In this document: positions 1 through 12,089 of the stretch, one piece after another
How positions within the stretch are numbered: position 1 is the stretch's first letter
Layout: the number at the start of each line of letters is the position of its first letter
Assembly: GCA_014925825.1 (NCBI GenBank)
Contig: JACGCK010000199.1
Span: forward strand, 1-64,000
Direction: 5' to 3'
DNA from: Pholiota molesta
Taxonomy: Eukaryota > Basidiomycota > Agaricomycetes > Agaricales > Strophariaceae
DNA length: 64,000 nt
Made by a program: the position numbers and the translations under genes
Notes under the pieces: model-generated
Databases searched by the model: none
Seen by the model: only the letters and a program-made list of their open reading frames with translations
Told to the model about the DNA's origin: nothing

Positions 1-1470
1 ATCGTCTGGAGTTGCGTTACCACCATCACTGCATGCTGCTGGGTGGCCGTCCATCCTAACATGTTGGAGGCGGATGCAACACGTTGGCGACGTACTACCC
101 ACCGCCTTTCACATATGATCTGGATGATTATCGCTCCAGAACTAATCATTTGTTGGGCGATGAGGCAATGGGTTGGGGCACGGACTTTGACGAAAAAATG
201 TATGCTTTTTCTCTACATGTTATTAAACATAATTATTGATAACTCTCGCTAGATCAAGCTCAGCCCAAATGGACGATGACTCACGGATACTTCCTCCAAA
301 TGGGAGGCTTTGTATACGAGGGTAAAGGTAAAGAGCGAGATATCATCTCAACCGGTCGTCTGGAAGGCTTTTTGGGATACAAAACCAACCAAGGGCCGTT
401 CATTCTCTCAGCCAAACGTTTAGAGCAGAAACCACAAAAGTTCGCTTTACCAAATATTACCGCAAAGGAGATTAACGATCGCAGCAAGCGTGATGGTCTA
501 TCGAAAACGATTGCTATTGGTCAGACGACCTGGTTCCTTGCACAATGCCTTACACGCAAGGCCCAAGGACTGGTTACGACTGAGCTGGAGCTCGTGACGG
601 TCGCTTTTGCTGCACTCAATGTGTTCATTTACTTTTTTTGGTGGGACAAACCTATGGATGTGGGGACGACTGTGATGGTGGTGCGAGATTTAACATCCGG
701 TGCGGAGGAATATGGTTCGTACCAGTCACCACCAACCAATTCTACGGACCAGAAGCCAATGGCAGGTGGTATGTATATCATATTTGATGGACTCTGAAGC
801 GCAATTTCTAATCGATCCTTTTCAAGGTAATCTAAAGCGGACACCCACAACTTACAACAAAATTAAAACCTTCGGTATGTCGTTGAATATTACTCAACGT
901 GCTTTTCTTTTGGCTTATAACAAATTAGTGCAATTTATAAATGATTCTCATGTCTTTTCTATTTTATCATTTTTGACACTATTCAGGGGGCTGTTTGAAC
1001 GTGTCGGTTCTATGCTACTCGAGAGCCCCGACATCAAATCCGGGACGAAGCAGATTTCCAAGTTTTATGCATTGGACGCTAGCGAAGAAGAAAAATTCAC
1101 CATCTTGGCTTGCGCAGGCTTTATCGGCGTTCTCTTTGGGGGCATCCATTGCGTCGGCTGGAATTACTTCTTTCCATCCCATGCTGAGGTGATCCTTTGG
1201 CGTGTTTCCTCTATAGCAATCACTGGAGTCCCAGCGCTGGTCGCATTGGGCGCTTTTGCCTTTTATGCCGAAGAAACATCAGGAAGCAAAATGGTGAAGA
1301 AATACTGTGGAATATTAGGAGCGATATTACTTTCGCTTGGGGCAGTTGGACTGATTCCCTACATAGTAGCCCGGATCGTTCTTCTTGTCGAGGCATTCGT
1401 TTCCCTCCGTGACCTTCCCCCAGATGCCTTGCTAGCAGTTCGATGGACAAGTTTTCTTCCTCATCTGTAG
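1..1470 (+). CDS. Multi-pass membrane protein of an expanded mushroom family, copy 1 (5' partial)
   Basis: The frame is open at the window edge, so the start lies upstream. Conserved blocks shared with the copy at 2815-4645 are the segment around WVAVHPNM and APELIICWAMRQWVG, the block THGYFLQMGGF, the block TTWFLAQC followed by GLVTTELELVTVAFAALN and FFWWDKP, and the C-terminal part with GVLFGGIHC and the terminal SLRDLPPDALLAVRW. Several hydrophobic stretches suggest an integral membrane protein. I know this as a widespread family of unknown function in Agaricomycetes. Relative to copy 2, the exon encoding the Lys/His-rich stretch before THGYF is missing, and the expected donor after WVG reads GGGCAC rather than a GT site, so this copy may be mis-spliced or use a weak GC donor near 169. 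The stop is TAG at 1468-1470. Confidence 0.7.
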
Positions 1471-2814
1471 TTCCATTTCTTCCACAATGCTCTAGATGTA
1501 TATGTACATAATATACCTCATTGTTACTCGTATATATCGATCGATTTCGCCCAATCGTGATGTCGAGAGAAAGCGCAATATGGCAGCTTGAACGCGTGAA
1601 CGCATGTCAACGCGTGGTTTGAACAGTGAACAGACCCAGCGATGCGGCGCCTGTGACACGGCATTTGGCTGGTCCCTTACGGACCTGGTACCATCAGTCA
1701 CGGCGTCTAGATATGGCAGTGGATCGCGTAGATTGCGGAATCATTCAAGGCCAATCCATTGCTCGGGTCATGCCTACACGTCCAGGGGACCAGGGGAAAG
1801 ATTTCAGCTCTCGGGTAAAATAGCTGGGAGAGATAAAGACACTCTACGTAGATAGGATAGTGTGAATTCGCCAAGCATCGGAACAAAGTGACGTGTGGAG
1901 CACGCCGTCGATTTTTTACTACCTACATCCTTGGCCAGACGTTGCTTACGCTGGAGAGGGCAAGTAAACTTGATCCCAACGCAGAACGAAGGTGAATAAG
2001 TGATGAGTATTGGTGGCTGCAAGGTGGTCTCTGGTCGATAAAGTTGCATGTGGTGCCGGCGAGGAACTGGTTCTGGTTGCGAAAATTATGACATGCAATG
2101 TGGCCCTCATATCTGCAGGTAATACTAGTAGATGCACGTGTAATTGTTCATGCAATTGAGGGTGTATGATCCAGCTGTACAGCGGTATATAGCGTTAACA
2201 AGGAGCAAAAACGTTTCATACATGCGTTTGAATAAACGTGCAAACCTAAAACCTGGCATGTAATTGCGAAGTTTTTCTTGTGACGGATTAACTTATGCAC
2301 CAGTTCAACATAATATGTTTCATACAAGGATAGATAGGTGGATGGCAAACGATGATCTGTCTCTTGACTTGTAGGATTCAATAAACCCGATTTTGAGTTA
2401 GTGTGTAATTGACTACTCATGAACACGCAAGCTCAAAGCATAATTTTCTCCCCTGAAACAGAAATAGATTCTCTGCAGCTTCTCAGTAGACAAGAAACGA
2501 CTGCTAGCAAGTTGGCGGAAACAAGATGTGGCTTATTCAAGGTGACCTTACTCGCAGGTCAACGTGGCAAATTTTAGCGCCCGCCGCCGACATCATGAGA
2601 ATGAAAATGTGCTGCACGTTGTCCAATAATATCACGGTCACAGTCAGAACATGTTCTGCGCCAATGTAGGGGGAATTGCAAAGGTACGTTAACCTGGCAC
2701 TTGTCATAGAAGCTGCAACGCAAGAACAGCTTCAAGCCTTACCACAGAAGCTTTGATCGATGGACTGCGAAAGTATTTATACGACAAGTACCCATGTAGG
2801 GAATACAAATCCAC
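1471..2814. other. Intergenic, no gene seen
   Basis: Only short, composition-driven frames occur here on both strands. The stretch holds the 3' flank of copy 1 and the promoter of copy 2. No repeat or RNA gene was recognised. Confidence 0.5.
2774..2781 (+). promoter_or_regulatory. TATA-like box upstream of membrane-family copy 2
   Basis: The sequence TATTTATA lies about 35 nt before the ATG at 2815. It is a plausible core promoter element, inferred from position only; the short distance would imply a very short 5' leader. Confidence 0.3.
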
Positions 2815-4645
2815 ATGCCTTTTCATCCAAGCCTCGTATTCATCGTCTGCGGCGGCCTTTTAGTTCTTGGCCATGTGCTTCCCTCCCCCCAAACGACAGA
2901 TACGCTCTCTAGGAATGCCGACTCGTCCGAGTCATTGGCACTCTCAGCCGCCGACGCTTCTCTTCACACTCAGAGAACGGTGACGAGTATCGTCTGGAGT
3001 TGTGTCAGCACTATTTTCGCATGCTGCTGGGTGGCCGTCCATCCTAACATGCTAGCCGCGGATGAACCACGTTGGGCATCCACTTGGAACCGCCTTAAGC
3101 ATATGTTTTGGATGATCATCGCGCCCGAATTGATCATTTGTTGGGCGATGAGACAGTGGGTCGGGGTAAGAAATTTGAGGCAGAAAAGTATGTTTTTCCT
3201 GCATGCAATTTTATATGATCAACTGTTAAACATATCTACTTCAATCCAGATCCGTACAAAGAGGCGATGAGTGCTTCATATAAACAGTCGCACCCCGATA
3301 AATATGGAGCCACGGACGAGGTCGTACAACGTACGTTGTTTCTATAATACACCTGGTCCGCAGGGTATATTTATAACCAATTTCTGGCGTCAACAGAATG
3401 GTCGGACACTCATGGATATTTTCTTCAAATGGGAGGCTTTGTTCGTGAGGGAAAACAGTCAGAAATTCTCTCAGCAGATCAGTTGGAAGACCTCGTAATC
3501 AAGAAGCAGGTCGCCTTACCAAACGTTACTGCGCAGGAGCTTAGAGATCGCAGCAAAAGGGATGCTTTCTCCAAGACTGTTGCTATTGTTCAGACGACCT
3601 GGTTTCTTGCGCAGTGCATTACACGCAAGATCCAAGGGTTGGTCACCACTGAATTAGAGCTGGTGACAGTCGCCTTCGCCGCACTCAATGGGTTTATTTA
3701 CTTTTTCTGGTGGAACAAACCTCTCGGAGTACAAACGACCGTACCGGTGCCATATTTGTTAAGGAAGCGGGGTATGTAGGATTTTTTTTTGATTAAAAAT
3801 TACTACTGACGCATCGTTTTACCTGCACTCTACAGATATATATACAGGCCGCTTAATATCCGAGTCGGTTGATCAAGGCCCTCCGGCGATTCAGACTAGT
3901 GGTCAGTAGAGAACAGTTGATTTTAGAGTATGCTGATTGCGACTTTCAAAAGACCCATCGACAGTTGTTTCTCAGAATGCTCCAAAGCCAGCAAAAAAGA
4001 AAGAATATTTCAGAAGTTGCTCCTATGGTATGTTAGACACCATTGTTCAATTTTCTGCTTTGGTTTTACTAACAACTTTTAATTCGATAATTAGTTCAAT
4101 TTATCACAGTCCCTTTAACATTCATCAGCGAGTTATTTCATCTGCTCCTATCAGGGATCTTGTTTAAGAAGGTCGTTACTATGGTGTTCGAGAGCCACTT
4201 CAAGCCCGGGAAAAAGAAAATTCCCACTTTTTACGCGTTGAACGCCACTAAAGAAGAAAAATTCTTCATCTTAGCCTGCGCAGGACTCATCGGCGTTCTC
4301 TTTGGTGGCATCCACTGCATCGGCTGGGACTACTTCTTTCCATCCCATACCGAGACAATGATTTGGCAGGTCTCCTCCGTCATTATCACTGCAATCCCGG
4401 CGTTAGTGACAATCGGCGCTTATGGCTTGCATGTCGAACACAAACTTGACAAGCTTCACCATGAAATAGCGGCGGATTTCTGTGGGTTATTGGGAAAGCT
4501 ATCGCTTGCGCTCGGAGTACTTGGACTGATCCCTTACTTAGTGGCGCGTGTCCTGCTTCTCGTGGTGGCATTCATTTCGCTACGTGATCTTCCCCCTGAT
4601 GCATTGCTAGCAGTTCGATGGTCGAGTTTCCTTCCACATTTGTAG
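2815..4645 (+). CDS. Multi-pass membrane protein of an expanded mushroom family, copy 2
   Basis: The start at 2815 gives a hydrophobic leader (VFIVCGGLLVLGHVLPSP) that looks like a signal peptide. The first exon runs to about 3165, where GGTAAG follows WVG. Short exons follow near 3249-3330 and 3396-3779, with introns, and the final exon runs from about 4155 to the TAG at 4643-4645. The same blocks as in copy 1 are present: APELIICWAMRQWVG, THGYFLQMGGF, TTWFLAQC, TELELVTVAFAALN, FFWWNKPLGV, GVLFGGIHC and SLRDLPPDALLAVRW. Hydrophobic segments in the first and last thirds indicate several membrane passes. It is a head-to-tail tandem duplicate of the gene at 1-1470. The family is common in mushroom genomes, but its function is not known to me. 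Exon edges between 3499 and 4155 are not certain. Confidence 0.75.
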
Positions 4646-5206
4646 TTATATATACTACGTATACTACGATGCTCTGGTTGCGTATGTACTTAGGATACCT
4701 TCTCAAGATCTCATTTTTAGAACTCGTTTATATCTGACCACTGTCCGCAGACCCAATCGATTCCAGACCCAGTAGTTCGTTCGTTCTTATCACACGATGT
4801 AGCCCAGAAATAAAAGAGGTATGTCATGTATTTATATACCTCTACCCCCCAAAAAAAACTAAGTATTAGCTACCCGAGAACCCTAATCACAAAAAAACAA
4901 CCAGACATGTTGAAGGTAATCACAACAATAATGTAAAAGGAAACAACGGTGGCGACATATACGTCGTAGTGCACACCACACATCATATACCTACTTTTGA
5001 GAACGACAGAGTTCGCTAAGAGAATTTTCAAAAAAGAGAAAGAAAAGGAAAACAGTCACGGTGTACATAGTGATAGTCCCAAAACACGAAAGCAAGAGAA
5101 AGAAAAACACCAGCCCAGATATTAAAAAAGTCAACAATACGGAGCCAAGGCAGAACCTCGAAATATCCTACGTCCACACATCACATGTGGGTCGCAAGCC
5201 ACGACG
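4646..5206. other. Intergenic between convergent genes
   Basis: AT-rich sequence with A-runs near 4850 and 4900 lies between two convergent gene ends. No coding signal was seen. Confidence 0.5.
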
Positions 5207-6311
5207 TCACCTGCCGGGCTCATCCCTCGGCGACCCCAAAGGACTCCTCTGTCCATCCGCCTCCGGAGGCGCCGTCGCGCTCCGCCTCCGGCCAAGCAGC
5301 CCCAGATTCCACCCGCGCCGCTTCTTCGCCAGACTCGGCGGCACCGGCGGATCCGCCGCGCTCGCCTGCGCGCGCAGCATCGGGTGCGCCGGCGCATACG
5401 TGCTGTACGTCGGATACACCGGCCCCGCCGCCGGCGCCTCCGCCTGCGCGTGCACGTGCGACGGCGACCCCGACGCGACGGAGTACGGCAGCGTCGCCGC
5501 GCGTGAGGGGACGTGGGCGGTGTGGGCGCTGGCGTAATGCGGGGAGGAGGCGTACTGGAATGCGGACGAGGACGAGGCGGGGGGCGCGGCCATGTTCGGC
5601 GGTGGGACGATGCTTGCGTTCGCGAGGGCGTGATTTGGCCCTGTGGTGAGGGCCATCATCGGAGAGATCGAGGCGATCGCGGAGTGGGGGGGCGTCGCGT
5701 GGGGCGAGGTCGTGCTGGCGCCGGGTGGAGGAGAGCTGCTTGGTGTGTCGGGGAAGGGGTACTCAAAGCGCTCGGGCATGGAGCTCGAGGCGAAGGGAGT
5801 GCCGATTATCTGCGAGGATGGGGAATGGAGGGAGAGATCAGAGAGGGAGGATGTGGGCAGGGTGGGAGCTGCAGTGCGGACTGCTATGGCTGTGGACATG
5901 GGGTTTGTTGGCTTAGAAAAGATAGGGCTAGGTGGGTTTGGGGGTTGAGAAGTTGTGCTGGTCGTGGGTGTGGGGGTAGTGCTGGTCGTGTGGGTATCGA
6001 TGGTATCCGTTGTTATAGTCTTCGTTATCGTAGCTTGTTCACCCGACGTCGAAGCCGCTGATGGAGAAGAATGATCAGGGTCTGCTGCGTTTTGGCCGTC
6101 GCCCTGCGAGAAGTTAATAAATTAGTTAGCCTTTTGAACGATCTAATGAACAAAGACGCACTTTGGGACTGCCAAAACCCGACGTGGATGTGATGTTGGC
6201 AATGACGTCTGGTCGCCCCACCTCAAGTCCTACGTTCCCAACCCCAGATCCGTTTGACGTTTGCTCCATCTGATTCTCACCCGCCAATCCAATTCCATCT
6301 GCTGCTTCCAT
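5207..6311 (-). CDS. Ser/Pro/Ala-rich low-complexity protein, unknown function (2 exons)
   Basis: Exon 1 covers 6311-6162 and exon 2 covers 6103-5207, with an intron beginning GTGCGT, containing CTAAC as a likely branch site and ending CGCAG. The splice is phase 0 and the joined frame encodes 348 residues. The protein is dominated by Ser, Pro, Thr and Ala, with a Thr-rich run just after the intron and one basic island near the C-terminus (AKKRRGWNLGLLGRRRSATA) that could be a nuclear signal or membrane-binding patch. No domain was recognised. The frame stays open some way upstream of the chosen ATG, so an upstream exon is possible. GC content is much higher than in the neighbours. Confidence 0.55.
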
Positions 6312-7680
6312 CGGCGAAGGGCTTGATTTGACTGAAGGAGTACTCTTCGTTTTAAAACATGTAAAGGACAGCCCGCTTGCAGGTCAAACAAAACCTCTTT
6401 CACCGACGCTGTGCGATGTGCGCATACGTCAACACGTGTAGGAATGTCTGCGAATGGCAAGTGGGAACACGTGGTACAGCTGTTCCACAAAACGAGGTAT
6501 CAAGATGACGACACACAGAAGAACATAGAAAAAACACAGCGCAAGAAGCACACCCCTGATAGATGGTGATGGTCAACGATAAGGCTGTACCGTGTAACTC
6601 AGTTTCCGTATCTGTGTATACAGGAGTAAGGGCCCAGGGGAGATCGCACAGAAAGGGCACGTAGACCGCTGAGGGAGGGGTACTCCTAGTGAACGGTGAT
6701 AAAGCCAGGTAGAACGATAACGCTGAGTAGTAACGCCTGAGCAGCGGAACAAGTCGGCAGTCCTGATGCGGACTGCAGCATCAAAAGATACATCGAAGAA
6801 CCAGATGAGAGAACATGCTCGCCTTTCGGAGCATTCTACACTGTTAGAAGTAGAGGGCGTCATCGCTCTCTACACCCACTGCCTGCAGGCCATCGAACAC
6901 ATTCTTGGGCATAACGGCAGGGGTGAGTGAGGCAGACGCAAAGAGTCCGAATAGCACAGCATCGTGAGTGATGTTGATGAACAAAGCCAAGGCTGTTCCG
7001 GAGAGGATGATGTCGGGAATCCCACACCTGCAGCAAAGCACAATGCTGATCTTTCGTTTGTGTCTGGCGTTGAAACTTGATGTCGACAAAACAATAAAAT
7101 AAGTGACACTGTGATGTGGCTGGTGGGATCAGATCCGTACTTGAATGGCATGCACCCCAGAGGAGCATACTACATCCCCAGTATCAGTACGTCGCGTTCT
7201 TCGCAACAATTCGACATTCGTCATCATCGAGGAATGAATCAAGCACAGCAGAGAACCACAGGCACTGATACTGCGCCACTCATCGAAAGCATATCTTCGT
7301 GCTCCCACCAGCGCGAGAATCCACGGAGGCCCGGGAGGTGGAAAAGGTGTTCACCGGCGATGTGAACTTTGAACACCGTTCTACCCAATCTGGGGATCTT
7401 CGGGTGGCATCGCACGGAGCATGTACGAATTACGGCAAGCCACATTTGTCCCTGTCATCGTCATCGCGGTGAGGGCGCCATGTACACTGGCGAGCGGGAG
7501 CGCGTAGATGGGAAAACAAAGATATGGTGGTAGTGGTGAAAGAAGGAGAGGGACATCTGTGATATTGTCGGCGACACTCCCAGTCCACAGCGACACGGTC
7601 TAGACCTGGTCTAGACCAGTCTAGACCCTCTCTGACGTTTCGTCTTGTGTAAGTACTCTAATTATAGACCTCTGAAGATA
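6312..7680. other. Gene-poor stretch with scattered minus-strand frames
   Basis: Minus-strand frames near 6573-6863, 6844-7089 and 7381-7596 contain hydrophobic runs (for example ALALFINITHDAVLFGLFAS) that could be pieces of a decayed membrane protein. They lie in different frames, and I could not join them with convincing splice sites or match them to a family. CTAGACC is repeated at 7598-7628. Confidence 0.3.
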
Positions 7681-7958
7681 CTGTAGCAATCCGACCAAGT
7701 GCTCACTCGCATATCCGCGTGACGCACTTTTGGCCAAGTGCTCAACTGCTCAAAGGAGAAAATTTTGCGTGACATGGCGGAAAAGTGCTCAAATTTTTGA
7801 TATTTTCGTGTGTAATTAGGCCAAAATAAATTGATGTGACAAGATTTTTTCTGAAAAAAGTGCTCAAAAATCGATGTGAGCCGTGACAATTTACAAAAAG
7901 TGCTCTGCTCAAAGTGCTCTGTGACGCGTGATTTGAGCACTTGGTCGGATTGCTACAG
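7681..7958. mobile_element. MITE with 25-bp perfect inverted repeats and TA target duplication
   Basis: The first 25 bases (7681-7705, starting CTGTAGCAATCCGACC) are exactly the reverse complement of the last 25 (7934-7958). TA dinucleotides at 7679-7680 and 7959-7960 flank the element, as expected for a Tc1/mariner-type insertion. The 278-bp interior has no coding capacity but carries several copies of AAGTGCTC in both orientations. It is therefore a non-autonomous element. Family assignment rests on the TA duplication and the size only. Confidence 0.8.
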
Positions 7959-8677
7959 TATCCTGATTTCTGACCACCAGCAGGAAACCAGCAGCGTTGA
8001 AGGATACATACCTAGCTCGATCTAGTTTGTGCCAGGCTTGTCTTAACAATGCAAGGCTATTCTAAAGCATGAATATTGATCCCCTCTCAAGTCAACTCGG
8101 CCATTGATGGCAGATAAATCAATAGGCTTACTACATGTCAATGGGCTTGCACTTAATACATCCACTTTGAACCCCAAGATTTGTAGCTCGCAAGCGGCCA
8201 ATAATACTACCTACATCTCAGATATAAGGGCATACTTACACCCTTAGAGAAGTCCATCAAAACCTGAGTGCATTCGTAATGTAAGTTGGAATTCATTTGT
8301 GATGCATATGTAGTATTTAAGCCGGCCACAGCATCAATATCGACAGATTGCACTCGACTCGACCTCGTGGTGATTTGTACGAACATGAGCGCTATCAAAA
8401 TCCATTTCGGAACCTTATGCCAACGGGAAGGAGGAAGCTCGGGAACTTCATACACAGTCTTTCCCGAATTCATCACACGTCATGGTGGCACTGCAGAAAA
8501 CAAACCTGTGCGCGTCCCTCCTTTTATTGTTCAATTGATATGTCTTTCTGACATAAAGAAGTGATGTCGGAAGCCAGCTGAAGATGCACTCTTTCTATCA
8601 TGATGCTGCGGCTAGCAGCTTCCTCTTATGCAGAACTGTCTAGAGAATTACTTGCTATTGGTTTGCTGTTTACGAGC
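7959..8677. other. Intergenic, nothing recognised
   Basis: Short frames on both strands around 8207-8564 overlap each other and show no family motif. No repeat was recognised. Confidence 0.4.
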
Positions 8678-8679
8678 AA

Positions 8680-9797
8680 AATTTATGACATGATTCATGG
8701 GCAAAAATTATAACGCCTGTTAAATGCTGTTAAATGCCAGGAAGCTGTTACATTGTGGGTTACTTTTGGGTTACTTAAGCAGGGTTGGGTTGCATGGTCG
8801 GGTTGCATTTGGGTTGCATGTAGAATTTGGATTTACGGTCCGACGGTGATCCGGCTGATCTGTCCCATATTTGGGAATATCTCGAGAGGCCGCTGCTGTT
8901 GCCATTGTTCGGACAGTTCCCGGCCTCCTCCGTGCTCGCTGTTTCGATAGCAAGTACGCGTTTTTGCTCCGTTTCTGCTTATTTTTCTTACTTTTATCGA
9001 TTTACATGATATATAATATATTTCAATAGGCGTAAAATGCTCTAGAGGCATCCTAATATATGTAAAATGTTCATTTTGGTACCTCTCTCTTATGAATATA
9101 TTGAATGCTTTGGGGTGCTATCTATGGCCACTGCAGCTTCATGTAAATATTTTCAAGGTATTTTAATATCTGTATACTCAATTTAATGTTTGAATAGTTG
9201 AATATACAGACATGGAGGGCTGATGGGAAGGGGGAGAGGAGGAACACATGTCTGTCTATATCCAGAGAGATCCCAAGCATATGATTTTCAAGCTTTATCC
9301 TACAAACCAATGTTAAGAGAAGGACACAATAATAGGAATTTCTATGAATGATGTCTGTGTCAGGGAATAGATGTCAAGGAGAATGTCATTTTATACTATT
9401 TTTTCTGCACATTTGAAGACATTCTCATTTCCAGCTGCCATACTATATGTATTCACTGAGTACTCCACTGGAAGGAAACTTTCGTTTATATATTTTGTAA
9501 ATTTATGAAAGTCAAAAAAAAAAAAAAAACAGGAACGGAGCAAAAACGCGTCCTCGCTATCGAAACAGTGAGCATAGAGGAGGCCGGGAACTGTCCGAAC
9601 AACGGTAGCAGTAGCGGCATCTCGAGATATTCCCAAATATGGGACAGATCAGCCGGATCACCGTCGGACCGTAAATCCAAATTCTACATGCAACCCGACC
9701 ATGCAACCCAACCCTGCTTAAGTAACCCAAAAGTAATCTACCATGCAACAGCTTACAGGCATTCGAATATTTGCCGATAAATAATGTCATAAAAATT
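8680..9797. repeat. ~1.1-kb foldback element with ~300-bp inverted repeats
   Basis: The left arm (about 8680-9010) and right arm (about 9490-9797) are imperfect reverse complements of each other, roughly 300 bp each. Shared landmarks are TTATGACAT at both outer ends, GGGTTACTTTTGGGTTACTT, the block GGTCCGACGGTGATCCGG and the inner GCGTTTTTGCTCCGTT. The ~480-bp centre is AT-rich and non-coding. Near-identical small frames on opposite strands here are translations of the arms, not genes. It is probably a non-autonomous DNA transposon; no clear target duplication was found, so the exact ends are uncertain. Confidence 0.75.
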
Positions 9798-10695
9798 GAT
9801 GACGGAGGTTCTCAAATAAGAAGCAGTTCGCGATGAGAAGGACGTCACACGAGGTAAATTATGATTTGCAATGGAGTGCGCATTGAATGATCATGATGAC
9901 CTTGTACACGTTGAATTGAACAATGACGTTCAAACGGTTCCGAAGTGGGTGATATAATACGAAATGCGTATTTTTGAAGCATGCTCTGGAGTCTCCAAAG
10001 CTTAACTTTCGGGGCGTAACCTAGTCCTGATCGTTCAGATTACTATCTGCCCCATGGGTTGACAACGCAGAACTCGGACATCGTTATATATGGCTTGAAT
10101 CGCCTATGCTCTATCTATTGTCAGATTAAAGAACTATATAGGGTGCTTCTCTGGCGTAAGTACGCAGTGGTGTGCCTTTATTATCTCAGGTGGAGCGAGC
10201 GTATTGAGTTGGGCCTTTTTGCCTCACAAGAACACCGAGGTCAATCGCGTTTGTTGCGATTTCGCGACTCGCGAGCGTGCTGGTAACAAGCTGGTAAAGC
10301 GAATTTCTACTTCCAGAATTTCTTACCACCTTACAGTTAGATTAGAATTTAGTAGGCTATCCGCGCAACTGCCAGGTATGAGGCGTTGGGGCACGAGCAC
10401 TTAGAGCGCTCTCAACTTACAAATACAATGTCAATACCGCTTTGATGGGTGCCCGGGCCCCCAGCACGTGTCGACCTTGAGCAAGTTGAGCGCTTGAGCC
10501 ACCAGTCTTAGTAGTCTATAAGCCGTGTTCGACTACCCTTCACCTCATATAGGATATTGTTTCGCCGCCACCACCGGATTCTGGCCGAAGCTGAGCGCTG
10601 AGCGCTGAAAGAGGACCGGGGTTTAGCGTATAGGGGTTAGCGTCCAATCGCAGCAATGGCGACTTGGTAGCATTTGTGAGCAACGTCAAATACAA
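9798..10695. other. Intergenic, no gene seen
   Basis: Short frames only; this includes the promoter region of the F-box gene. Nothing specific was recognised. Confidence 0.4.
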
Positions 10696-12089
10696 ATGAC
10701 AAGTGGCCAACTTAAAGGCCTATGGTTATCTGACTTTCTCAAACTCACTGCCCCACTTGGAATGATGAGTACGACAACAGGAATTTTACATATGCCTCCC
10801 GAGATCTTCGAGCGGATCCTGGACTTCCTACACGACGACCGCGCGGCCCTCTTTTCAGCTAGCCTTGTGAGCCGCGAATGGGTTCAGACGCCCCGACATC
10901 ATCTTTTTCATCGAACGGCCGTAACAGAACTATACGGCAGAGACCACATGGTGCTCAAAGACAACGTACACGCCTTTCTTGCGCTCGTCAAGTCAGAACA
11001 CTGTACGATTCTCTCCGCTATCCGGTGCATCGTTCTTTGGGTCACTACTCCGAAGCTGAGCGAAGACGTGTTGGAGGTATTAGGACAACGGTCGAAGGCG
11101 CTTTCCCAAATGCTGTATATTCATTGTGCAAACTCGAAACCTCCTGCCATCACTCATGGGCTCCCCAATATCCATGAGTTCACCTTCGACTTTGTACCGT
11201 CCTCCGTATTTGACGATGACGCTTGGCGCCTCGTTGCATCCCTTCCCGGCCTTCGCAGTCTGACTATCCACACCGATGGTTATGGGACATTCGCCCTGCC
11301 GCCCGACATGTCCAGCGCACCTTTTCGCAATCTCCGCGCCCTTCGATTGAAGCTAGCCCCATCCGAAGAGCTGTTTGAGTGGCTGATGAACCTTGATGGT
11401 TCCCATTTCATCCTCGACACACTCGATCTTCGGATGTCGCGCCAAAGCCCCAATGGCTGGGGCTCAGTGGAGGCACTGAACACATTCCTCAAGGGAATTT
11501 CGGCTACGCTAAAGCATCTGACGCTAGGCATTGACTACGTTAGTTCGGTTCATGATATAGATCACGACTCAGACACCGAAGGTATTTAATCAGATCAATC
11601 TCCAATACTCCTTCATATGCAACATGACTAAATTCATCGTTATTGACAGCACCGAGGATAGACCTCAGTCCATTGGACAATCTCCAAACCCTTGGCTTTC
11701 GCACGCACGATTTGAAGTCGGTTTGCGACTCTCTCGAGTCTCTCAACGATTCTTCCGCTATGCTAGAGGTCTTAACCGTGCATGCGGTACCCTTTGGACA
11801 GACACTGCCATACAGGAGGACGTCAGGATTCTGTGATTGCCATCTCCAGGGAAACAATCTCACAAGATTCTCCAGAATTGTGGAGGGAAATCAATTTATT
11901 AGGACCAGCTTACAACTCAAGTTGGGTATTCGGAAGGATTTGCATCCGGACGCTGCGAGGAGACTGGTGGAGCAATGGATTACGCAGCGAGTGGATTTGA
12001 AGTTGACATATTACGCCCCCGAACCCACTATCCGCGATGCCCAGCTGTTATGGTTCATACACAAGCTTACTATTAAGAATATTCCTTAA
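10696..12089 (+). CDS. F-box protein (2 exons, 441 aa)
   Basis: Exon 1 is 10696-11581 and exon 2 is 11650-12089, separated by a 68-nt intron (GTATTT...GACAG) that joins in phase 1. The N-terminal block LHMPPEIFERILDFLHDD followed by SASLVSREW about 15 residues later is a basidiomycete F-box. The rest is a divergent leucine-rich region (LPGLRSLTIHTDG, FRNLRALRLKL, LDNLQTLGF), as is usual in these proteins. F-box proteins recruit substrates to SCF ubiquitin ligases through Skp1; the substrate here is unknown. Translation could start at 10696 or at the ATG-ATG pair near 10762, which places the F-box closer to the N-terminus. Confidence 0.8.

Noticed and set aside
5185..6061. Several long plus-strand frames opposite the Ser/Pro-rich gene
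   Set aside because: They are Arg/Gly/Ala-rich antisense products of GC-rich coding sequence; the minus strand has a clean two-exon model.
7681..7958. Possible CRISPR-like array because of repeated AAGTGCTC words
   Set aside because: Repeats are short, irregularly spaced, in both orientations and flanked by perfect inverted repeats; it is a eukaryotic MITE.
9486..9680. Minus-strand frame nearly identical to a plus-strand frame at 8827-9009
   Set aside because: Both are translations of the two arms of one inverted repeat, not paralogous genes.
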